Assembly (NCBI GenBank): GCA_964638515.1
Contig: CAZWZL010000026.1
Location: 1-42,552, forward strand
Source: CAYPGJ01 sp964638515
GTDB lineage: Bacteria > Planctomycetota > Phycisphaerae > Phycisphaerales > UBA1924
DNA length: 42,552 bases
Reading direction: 5' to 3'
Translations under genes and position numbers: made by a program
The notes under the pieces: generated by a model
The model's input: only the letters and a program-made list of their open reading frames with translations
Told to the model about the DNA's origin: nothing
Database searches by the model: none
Shown here: positions 34,171 through 42,100 of the stretch, piece after piece
How positions within the stretch are numbered: position 1 is the first letter of the stretch
Layout of the letters: each line of letters starts with the position of its first letter

Positions 34171-35628
34171 ATGCCGACCATCTACCTCCCCCCGACAACC
34201 CACCCCGCCATCAACGCCCTCGACGAAGGTCTCCTCGAGGCCGTCGCCGCCGGCGCCGCGCGACTCACCCCCGAACAGGCCCTCGACCTCTACCACAACG
34301 CCACCCTCCTCGAACTCGGACGTTGGGCCGACGCGCGCTGTCGCGCGCTCCACGGCGACTCCATCCGCACCTACGTCATCGACCGAAACATCAACTACAC
34401 CAACGTCTGCACCGCCAAATGCACCTTCTGCGCCTTCCGACGCGATCCCGACGACCACGACGCCTACACCCTCGAGCCCGAACGCCTCTACGAAAAGGTC
34501 GCCGAACTCGTCGCCATCGGCGGAACACAGATCCTCATGCAGGGCGGCATGAACCCCGCCCTCCCGCTCGCCTGGTACGAAGACCTGCTCCGAGGAATCA
34601 AGGAACGATTCCCCGCCGTCCACGTCCACGGCTTCTCTCCACCCGAACTCGTCGAGTTCGTGGGGTTCTTCAACCCTCCCGGCGCCGACTTCTATGAGAA
34701 GGTTCGCTGGGTGCTGCAGCGACTCCGTGCCGCAGGCCTCGACAGCGTCCCGGGCGGAGGCGGCGAGATCTTCAGCGCGCCCGTCCGGCGCAAGATCGGC
34801 CTGGGCAAGTGCGACGCCGAGGCATGGCTCACCGTCATGCGCGCCGCCCACGCGTTGGGCATGTTCACCAGCGCAACGATGATGTTCGGCCACATCGAGG
34901 GCGTCGCCGACCGCGTCCACCACATGGCACTCGTGCGTGAATGGCAGGATCGCTCCCTCCTCGAATTCGGCGAAGGCGTCACCGACCATCGCGCACGCTC
35001 GCGCCCCGGCGGACACTACACAGCCTTCATCGCCTGGCCGTTCCAACGCGAGAACACCCCCCTCGGCCGCCTCAAGGAATGGGGGCAGCGCGAAGGCGAG
35101 TCCGGCGCCCCCTTCCCGGGCGACGCCGTCGCCAACCTCACCGGCGACGGCGATCCCAAGGCCCATGCCGAGTTCGGACGCCGCCTGCGCATGGCCGGCG
35201 CGAGCGAATACCTCCGCACCCAGGCGCTCTCGCGCCTCGTGCTCGACAACGTCTATTCCATCGGCTCCTCGTGGGTCACCATGGGCCCGCACATCGGACA
35301 GACCGCGCTCTACTTCGGCGCCAACGACATGGGCAGCGTCATGATGGAAGAGAACGTCGTCTCCGCCGCGGGCACAACCTACTGCCTCAACGAGTCCACC
35401 CTGTGCCGCCTCATCCGCGAAGCCGGCTTCACCCCCGCCCAGCGCGACAACGTCTACGACCTGCTCCGCGTCCACGACGCATGGCGCGCCGGCCAGGACC
35501 GATTCTGCCCCGACCTCGCCGTCGCCGACTGGTCTCGACACCGCGCCAAACGCCTCCATGCCGAGCAGAGCGCGCCGCGCGATCCGGTCGCCGTCACCAT
35601 CGGCGGCGCCGCCACGCAGCCCGCGTAG
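34171..35628 (+). CDS. mqnC: Cyclic dehypoxanthinyl futalosine synthase MqnC (radical SAM)
   Basis: 485 residues from ATG 34171. Radical SAM CX3CX2C at C80, C84 and C87 (NINYTNVCTAKCTFCAF). MqnC hallmarks: TQILMQGGMNPALPLAWYED, HGFSPPELVEFV, GLDSVPGGGGEIF, TSATMMFGHIEG, WPFQRENTPLG, GPHIGQTALYFGANDMGS and MMEENVVSAAGTTYCLNEST. It closes the ring of the futalosine-pathway menaquinone precursor. About 40 extra residues lie between WPFQRENTPLG and SEYLRTQALSRL, making it longer than most MqnC. Confidence 0.92.
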   Translation: MPTIYLPPTTHPAINALDEGLLEAVAAGAARLTPEQALDLYHNATLLELGRWADARCRALHGDSIRTYVIDRNINYTNVCTAKCTFCAFRRDPDDHDAYTLEPERLYEKVAELVAIGGTQILMQGGMNPALPLAWYEDLLRGIKERFPAVHVHGFSPPELVEFVGFFNPPGADFYEKVRWVLQRLRAAGLDSVPGGGGEIFSAPVRRKIGLGKCDAEAWLTVMRAAHALGMFTSATMMFGHIEGVADRVHHMALVREWQDRSLLEFGEGVTDHRARSRPGGHYTAFIAWPFQRENTPLGRLKEWGQREGESGAPFPGDAVANLTGDGDPKAHAEFGRRLRMAGASEYLRTQALSRLVLDNVYSIGSSWVTMGPHIGQTALYFGANDMGSVMMEENVVSAAGTTYCLNESTLCRLIREAGFTPAQRDNVYDLLRVHDAWRAGQDRFCPDLAVADWSRHRAKRLHAEQSAPRDPVAVTIGGAATQPA

Positions 35629-35638
35629 CGCCTTCTGC

Positions 35639-36445
35639 TCAGTCGCGCCGCCTCGGCGCCGCGCTCGCCCCCGCCAGCACGCCCCCGTCCACGCTCAGCT
35701 CCACACCCGTGATGTACGACGATTCGTCGCTCGCGAGGAACAGCACGGCCTGCGCCACATCCTCCGGCGAGCCCATCCTCCCCAGCGGAACTTCTGCGCC
35801 CAGGGCCGCGATCGCTCGCTCCCGCGCCTCGCCCCCGCCCAGCAGCGGATCCCACATCGGCGTCAGCACCGCGCCGGGATGCAGCGAGTTGCACCGGATC
35901 GGATACCCCCGTTCCGCGCAGTACAGCGCGACCGTCTTGGTGTGATTGCGCACCGCCGCCTTGCTCGCCGCGTACGCGGCCGCGCCGGGAATCCCCACCA
36001 GCCCGGACCGAGACGAGACGTTGACGATCGACGCCGCGAGCGACGCCTTCATCGCGCCGATGGCGTGCTTGCACCCCAGGAACACCCCGTCCGAGTTCAC
36101 CGCGTGCACAGCGCGCCAATCCTCGAGGCTGGCGTGCTCCGGGTCCTGCGGCCCGAGCCCATCGTTGAACCCCGACACGCCCGCGTTGTTCACGAGGATG
36201 TCGAGGCGCGAGCACTCCCGCACGATCTCGCCGATCACGCGAACCCAGTCCGCCTCCTCGCGCACGTCGAGCCGGCGATAGGACGCGCGCGGCCCGATCT
36301 CGCGCGCCGCGCGCTCGCCCGCCTCGTCGCGTATGTCCGAAAGCGTCACGACGGCGCCCTCGCGATGCAGCACGCGCGCGCACGCCAGCCCGATCCCGCG
36401 CGCCGCGCCCGTCACCAGCGCCACGCTGTCCCTGACCCGCGCCAT
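35639..36445 (-). CDS. SDR-family oxidoreductase
   Basis: 268 residues. Rossmann GAARGIG (13-19), DIRD after the second strand, NNAG (86-89), catalytic Ser in NVSSRSG (about 144) and Y158-x3-K162 (YAASK). The end DGGVLAG fits classical SDRs. Substrate unknown. The convergent mqnC stop lies 10 bases away. Confidence 0.9.
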   Translation of the reverse strand: MARVRDSVALVTGAARGIGLACARVLHREGAVVTLSDIRDEAGERAAREIGPRASYRRLDVREEADWVRVIGEIVRECSRLDILVNNAGVSGFNDGLGPQDPEHASLEDWRAVHAVNSDGVFLGCKHAIGAMKASLAASIVNVSSRSGLVGIPGAAAYAASKAAVRNHTKTVALYCAERGYPIRCNSLHPGAVLTPMWDPLLGGGEARERAIAALGAEVPLGRMGSPEDVAQAVLFLASDESSYITGVELSVDGGVLAGASAAPRRRD

Positions 36446-36564
36446 GCCCCGAAGATACCGCGTGGCTTCGGCCCGATCGCCGCCGGTTTGCCTCCCCGCC
36501 CGGCACGGCTATCCTTCCCCTCCCCAATTCCAAGATCCCCGCCTCGCACGAGGATTCGCCCGCC

Positions 36565-37119
36565 ATGAAGTCAACCATGCTCCGCCCAGGGCTCGCCTGC
36601 CGATTCGACGGCAAGCTCTACGTCATCACCCGCTTCGAGCACCGCACCCCGGGCAACCTCCGAGCCTTCATCCAGATCACCATCAAGGATGTCCTCACCG
36701 GCGCCAAGCTCGAAAAGCGCCTCGGCTCCGGCGACGATATCGACGTCGTCAACCTCGACCGACGCGAAATGGAGTACCTCTTCGCCGACAACACCGGCTA
36801 CACCTTCATGGACAGCGAGTCCTACGACCAGCTCACACTCGACGAGGACTTCCTCGGCGACCAGAAGCTCTACCTCAAGCCCAACAGCAAGGTCATCATG
36901 CTCGTGCACGACGGCCGCCCCGTCGTCGTCGAACTGCCCCCCAGCGTCGAGCTCAAGGTCACCGACACGCCCCCGGGCATCAAGGGCGCCACCGTCACCA
37001 ACCAGCTCAAGGAAGCCACGATGGAGACCGGGCTCAAGACCCGAGTCCCCGCCTTCATCGAAATCGGAGAGATGCTCAAGATCTCCACCGAGGACGGCTC
37101 GTACCAGTCGCGCGCCTGA
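36565..37119 (+). CDS. efp: Translation elongation factor P (loop without lysine)
   Basis: 184 residues. Three OB/KOW-like domains: MKSTMLRPGLACRFDGKLYV, VLTGAKLEKRLGSGDDIDVV and GIKGATVTNQLKEATMETGL. The domain I tip reads TPGNLRAF, so the position of the modified E. coli K34 (PGKGQAF) is Asn31, with Arg two residues later. EF-P relieves stalling at polyproline. Divergent from the SDR gene. Confidence 0.94.
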   Translation: MKSTMLRPGLACRFDGKLYVITRFEHRTPGNLRAFIQITIKDVLTGAKLEKRLGSGDDIDVVNLDRREMEYLFADNTGYTFMDSESYDQLTLDEDFLGDQKLYLKPNSKVIMLVHDGRPVVVELPPSVELKVTDTPPGIKGATVTNQLKEATMETGLKTRVPAFIEIGEMLKISTEDGSYQSRA

Positions 37120-37160
37120 TCGCGCGACAGCCGGCCATCCCCCAACAAAGGGCCGCAGCG

Positions 37161-37628
37161 ATGTCGATGGAAGTCACAATCGATCGCCTCGACCCCGACG
37201 ACACCGTCACCATCTCCCATCTCTACAACCAGATGTTCCGGCCGCCCCGAACGCCCGAGTCCTTCGCGCGCCGATTCCTCGCGCGCCGAAACGTGCTCGT
37301 CCTCGTCGCCCGCATCAAGAACGAAGCCGTCGGCTTCTACGTCGGACTCGAACTCAAACCAACCGTCCATTTCGCGTGGCTCTGCGGCGTCATGCCCGAC
37401 GCCCGACGCCAGGGCGTGGCAACCCAGCTCATGCACGAAGCCATGTCCTGGGCCAAGATCGAGGGCTATCACCTCATCCGCTTCGAGTGCCTCAACCGAC
37501 ACCGGCCCTTCCTGCAGTTCGGCATCGCCGGAGACTTCGACATCGTCGGCATCCGATGGGACGCCGACCTGGCCGAGAACCTGCTCATCTTCGAACGATC
37601 CCTCGACTCCCCCTCGCACGCCTCGTGA
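37161..37628 (+). CDS. GNAT-family acetyltransferase
   Basis: 155 residues from ATG 37161. GNAT motif A RRQGVATQLMHEAM, preceded by GVMPDA, followed by LIRFECLNRHRPFLQF. Substrate unknown. It follows efp by about 41 bases and may share its transcript. Confidence 0.82.
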   Translation: MSMEVTIDRLDPDDTVTISHLYNQMFRPPRTPESFARRFLARRNVLVLVARIKNEAVGFYVGLELKPTVHFAWLCGVMPDARRQGVATQLMHEAMSWAKIEGYHLIRFECLNRHRPFLQFGIAGDFDIVGIRWDADLAENLLIFERSLDSPSHAS

Positions 37629-37635
37629 GCGTGCC

Positions 37636-37821
37636 TCAGGCCAGCGCCCGGCGCGAGTACGAGATGATCAGCCTCGTCTTCGCCGGGATCAGCAGCGACG
37701 CCGACGGCGCCTCGATCGACTCGCCCGCCCCCAAGCGCCCCTCTCTCTCCGAGCCCGCAAGAACGAGCGCCGCGCCAGCGAACAGGGCAAACACAGTGGC
37801 TCGAACATGTCTTGGCTTCAT
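37636..37821 (-). CDS. Small possible exported peptide
   Basis: 61 residues from ATG 37821, with GGAG about 10 bases upstream. The start KPRHVRATVFALFAGAALVL looks like a signal peptide (possible cleavage near AGS). The rest is short, with basic residues at the end. No homology recognised; it may be a real small secreted peptide or a chance ORF. It is convergent with the GNAT gene. Confidence 0.45.
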   Translation of the reverse strand: MKPRHVRATVFALFAGAALVLAGSEREGRLGAGESIEAPSASLLIPAKTRLIISYSRRALA

Positions 37822-37879
37822 GAGATCAGGCTCCGGACGAAGTTCCGTGGCTGATCCAAGTGTGCACCGGTTTCCATCC

Positions 37880-37928
37880 GGGGCCAGCAGGATTCGAACA
37901 TGCAGGCCCGTCCGGGAACAACGGCCCC
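37880..37928 (-). other. tRNA-like minihelix (acceptor plus T arm)
   Basis: The minus strand contains GGGGCCG (37928-37922) and TGGCCCC (37886-37880), pairing over 7 bp with one G-T. Directly before the 3' strand is a canonical T loop TTCGAAT with 4 of 5 stem pairs. The 18 bases between hold one small CCC-GGAC-GGG hairpin instead of D and anticodon arms. It looks like half a tRNA, perhaps a remnant. Confidence 0.4.
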
Positions 37929-38057
37929 GGAGATGAGCGGACCGCCCGGATGTCGTAAGATGTTCGGTTCGCCCCCCCACCGATGCGGGTTCCGACGCGG
38001 GTCGCGTCGAGCCGTGACAAGGCGCAACGACGGAGGGCGTGGCTGGAGGCTTCTCGA

Positions 38058-38624
38058 ATGACACCGAACTCAATCAAGACCGACGTCGAAACAGCCATGC
38101 AGAAGGCCATGGACTACCTCAAGCACGAGCTCCGGGGCATCCGCACCGGCCGCGCCTCCACCGCCCTCGTCGAGTTCATCAAGGTCGACTACTACGGCTC
38201 CATGTCCGACCTCAAGAGCCTCGCGTCCATCAGCGTCCCCGAGGCCACCCAGCTCCTCATCAAGCCCTTCGACGCCGGCGCCGTCGGCGAGATCAAGAAG
38301 GCCATCGAAACCTCCGACCTCGGGCTCAACCCAATGGTCGACGGCAAGCAGATCCGCATCAACGTCCCCGCCCTCTCCGGCGACCGCCGCAAGCAGCTCG
38401 CAGGCCACGCCAAGAAGATCGGCGAGGAAGCCAAGGTCACCATGCGCAACGCGCGACGTGACGGCAACAAGCACGCCGATCAGCTCACCAAGGACTCCTC
38501 CGCCCACGTCTCCGAGGATCAGCTCGCCGACCTCAAGGACACCATCCAGAACCTCCTCAAGAAGTTCGAGGGCGACGTCGACAAGGCCGTCGCCGAAAAG
38601 ACCAAGGAAATCACCGAGGTCTGA
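38058..38624 (+). CDS. frr: Ribosome recycling factor
   Basis: 188 residues from ATG 38058 (GGAGG eight bases away). ELRGIRTGRASTALVEFIKV, the hinge YYGSMSDLKSLASISVPEAT, and the C-terminal triple helix (SGDRRKQLAGHAKKIGEEAK, RNARRDGN) are RRF. It splits post-termination ribosomes with EF-G. Confidence 0.95.
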   Translation: MTPNSIKTDVETAMQKAMDYLKHELRGIRTGRASTALVEFIKVDYYGSMSDLKSLASISVPEATQLLIKPFDAGAVGEIKKAIETSDLGLNPMVDGKQIRINVPALSGDRRKQLAGHAKKIGEEAKVTMRNARRDGNKHADQLTKDSSAHVSEDQLADLKDTIQNLLKKFEGDVDKAVAEKTKEITEV

Positions 38625-38652
38625 TCCCGCGTCCCCCGCCGCGCTCGCACAG

Positions 38653-38691
38653 AAAAAAAACCCCCGAGCAGCGGTGGGCACCGCTCGGGGG
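38653..38691 (-). terminator. Strong intrinsic terminator on the minus strand
   Basis: Stem CCCCCGAGC/GCTCGGGGG (38661-38669 with 38683-38691) with an internal GGTG/CACC; on the minus strand it is followed by eight Ts (38660-38653). It faces away from nrdJ, about 420 bases after its stop, and would also end any RNA made from 38700-39110. Confidence 0.88.
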
Positions 38692-39068
38692 CAGGGCGTA
38701 GAGGGCGCCTCGAACTCCCAAAGGGAGGAGGCAACCCTCAGGTGGGGACAGAAAAGCGCCGGCGCAGCCGTGGCGTCGGCGCTATAGCGCGATGCTTGGG
38801 GCGCCGCCGTGCAGGCGCGACGCCCCGGGTCCTGAGGAGGCGCTCCGAGACACCAATGGTGGGATCCGAAGGGGGTTGTCCGTGGCCTCGGGCCGATGCT
38901 CTCCCCGATCGGTGGTCATCCGTCGCCGAATCGATCCGTTGATCCGACAACGGGACGGGGCTCCTTCCGCTCGTCGACCGCATCGGGCTCGAGAGCGCCT
39001 CCTCAGGGACCGCGGACGTGGGGCGGAAGGAAGGCGCCCCGATCGGCCCGCTCGGAGCGTGAGGCCGA
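38692..39068 (-). ncRNA. Candidate structured noncoding RNA between nrdJ and frr
   Basis: The 487 bases between frr and nrdJ hold no convincing gene. On the minus strand they fold into a series of strong helices before the terminator: TCGGCC/GGCCGA (39043-39068), GGGGCG/CGCCCC (39020-39040), a 22-bp outer helix with two bulges joining 38988-39011 to 38828-38849, an inner GCATCGG/CCGATGC and CCGTTG/CAACGG hairpin, GGGGCG/CGCCCC (38798-38826), GCGCTATAGCGC (38779-38790), and a bulged GCCTC-CTCCC/GGGAG-GAGGC (38707-38732). RNase P, SRP and tmRNA hallmarks are absent. It may be a noncoding RNA or a highly structured nrdJ 3' UTR. Confidence 0.5.
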
Positions 39069-39111
39069 GCGTGTCCGTGTCGCGCTGCACAAAGATTGAT
39101 TCGTCTACCGA

Positions 39112-42100
39112 TCACGAGCACCCCATCGAGTGCCCGCAGTTCAGGCACTTGTAGCACGCGCCGTTCCGCACCGTGATCTCACCGCAAACCTCGCACGCCG
39201 GCGCATCGCTCTGCATGTCACGCATCGCGTCCGACAACGTCGACACCGACACCGCCACGCGCAGCTCCGTCTCACCGACGTGCGCCGCAACACTCCGCGT
39301 CGATACCACAGGCGCCCGATCCTCATCCCGCGACCGGATCACGATCCGCTGAGGCTCCGCCAACGCCTCCTCCCGACGCGCCAAGACCGCCTCGCCACTC
39401 CCCCCGCCCCGCTGCGGCGTGTTCGCCTCCCGATACCCCGCCACGAACTGGATCCCCATCCACCGGAAGATGTAATCCACCAGCGACTTCGCGAACGGAA
39501 TGTCCCGGTTCGCCGTCATCCCCGCCGGCTCAAACCGCTGGTGCGTGAACTTGTTCACCAGCGACTCCACCGGCACCCCATACTGCAACGCCACCGACGT
39601 CGCCGTCCCCAGCGAATCCATCAATCCCCCGATCGTCGAACCCTCCTTCGCCATCGTGATGAACAGCTCGCCCGGCTGGCCGTCGTCGTACAGCCCCACC
39701 GTCAGGTACCCCTCGTGCCCCGCGATGTTGAACTTGTGCGTGATCGAACGCCGCGTGTCCGGCAGCCGACGACGCATCGGCCGCTGCTGCAAACGCTCCC
39801 CCGCCTGACCGTTCGACACCGCCTCCGCCGCGCACACCACCTCCACCGCGATCTCCTCGTGCGCCTCAGCAAGCCCGTCCTCGTCCTCCTCATCCATCAG
39901 CAGCAGCACCTCGCCGTCGGCCATTCCTCCCCCGGGCGCGTCAGATGCCCCGCGCTCGTCCTTGGAAGATTCGCTTTTTGAGGACAGCGGCTGCGAAAGC
40001 TTGCAACCGTCACGGTACAACGCGTTCGCCTTCAGCCCGAGCTCCCACGACAACCGGTACGACGACATGATGTCATCCACCGTCGCCTCGTTCGGAAGAT
40101 TGATCGTCTTCGAAATCGCGCCCGAGATGAACGGCTGCGCCGCCGCCATCATCCGGATGTGCCCCTCCGTCCGGATGAACCGCTCGCCCTTCTTCCCGCA
40201 CTTGTTCGCGCAGTCGAACACCGGCAGATGACCGGCCGCCAGGTGCGGCGCCCCCTCCACCGTCTGCGTCCCGCAGATCATCTCATTCAGCGTCTCCACC
40301 TGCGCGCCGTTCAACCCCAGCATCCGCAGCAGGCTGAAACTCCCGTCCGCCTTCGCCGCCTCCGGCTCCAGACCCAGCCGCTTCAGCGCCTCATCACCCA
40401 GCGCCCAGGCATTGAACGCAAACCCGATCTCGAACACGCCCGGCAGCGAATCCTCGATCGTCTTCAGCTCGCCCGCCGTGAACCCCTTCTCCCGCAGCAG
40501 CTCCCCAAGCGTCTTCCCCGAGGCCTTCCGCGTCCCGTCCGCCGCCGGCAGCACCGCGTCAAGCTTCAGCGTCCCCAGCACATACGTCAGAATCTCCCGC
40601 TGCTGCTCCTCCGTGTAGCCCAGCGACTTGAGCGCGGGCTTCAACGACGCGTTCGCGATCTTGAAATACCCGCCCCCGGCCAGCTTCTTGAACTTCACCA
40701 GCGCAAAGTCCGGCTCAACGCCCGTCGTGTCGCAATCCATCAGCAGACCGATCGTCCCCGTCGGCGCGATCACCGTCGTCTGCGCGTTGCGATACCCGTG
40801 CCGCTCACCCAGCGCCAGCGCCTCATCCCACGCCCGCGTCGCGTGATCCAGCAACGCGTTCGCGTTCGAAACCCGCGCCCTCCCGCTCCGAATCACGGCA
40901 TGATCAATCGGCACCGGCGCCGTCCGCAGCTCCTCATACCCCTCCCCGCCCCGAACGTCCCGCGGGTTCCGCGAAACCCCGTGCGCCGCACGCCGGTGAT
41001 TCCGCATCACGCGAAGCATCGACCTCTCGTTCTTCCCGTACCCCTTGAACGAGCCGAGCTCCTTCGCCATCACCGCGCTCTGACGGTACGAACGACCCGT
41101 CAGAATCGCCGTCAGCGTCGCGCACATCGCGCGCCCTTCCTCGGAGTCATACGCCACCCCGGCCTGCATCAGCATCGCGCCCAGGTTCGCATACCCCAGC
41201 CCCAGCGTCCGGAACTCCCACGACAGCTTCGCGATCTCCTTCGAAGGGAACGCGGCCATCAGCACCGAGATCTCAAGCACCACCGTCCACAGATCAATCG
41301 CGTGCTCATACCCGACCACGTCGAACGCCCGCCCCTGCACATCAAAGAACTTCAGCAGGTTGATCGACGCCAGGTTGCACGCCGTGTTGTCCAGGAACAT
41401 GTACTCCGAGCACGGATTGCTCGCGTTGATCCGACCCGACCCCGGGCACGTGTGCCACTCGTTGATCGTCGAATCAAACTGCACGCCCGGGTCCGCGCAC
41501 CGCCACGCGGCATACCCGATCTGCCTCCACAGGTCCGCCGCCGGAATCGTCCTCGACACCTTCCCGCCCGTCCGGAACGTCAGCGACCACGTCTCCCCCT
41601 TGTCCAGCGCGTCAAAGAACGCGTCCGGAATCCGAACGGAATTGTTCGAGTTCTGGCCCGAAACCGTGTGATACGCCTCCCCGTTGAAGTCGTAGTCCAG
41701 CTTCAGCTTGAGGTGCTTGGCCGCCTCCCGGTCGTGCTCCGACAGGTGACGCAGCCCCTCCACCATCGCCGCAACCTTCAGCTCCTCCCGAACCTTCCAG
41801 TTGATGAACGCCTCGATGTCCGGGTGATCCAGGTCAAGGCACACCATCTTCGCCGCGCGACGAGTCGTCCCCCCGCTCTTGATCGCCCCGGCCGCGCGAT
41901 CCCCGATCCGCAGCCACGACATCAACCCCGAGCTCTTCCCCCCGCCCGAAAGCGACTCATCCTCCGCCCGAAGCTGCGAGAAGTTCGTCCCCGTCCCCGA
42001 CCCATACTTGAACAGCCGCGCCTCACGCACCCAAAGGTCCATGATCCCGCCCGGATTGACGAGGTCGTCCTCAACGCTCTGAATGAAACACGCGTGCGGC

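Noticed and set aside
37880..37928. Complete tRNA gene
   Set aside because: D and anticodon arms are missing; no acceptor partner at the usual distance of about 72 bases.
38653..39068. RNase P, SRP RNA or tmRNA identity for the structured region
   Set aside because: No GAGGAAAGTCC/ACAGAA pair, no AGCAGC loop and no tRNA-like ends were found.
38738..39157. 139-codon minus-strand ORF in the nrdJ-frr interval
   Set aside because: Low-complexity Arg/Pro/Ser sequence with no ribosome site; the region is dominated by hairpins instead.
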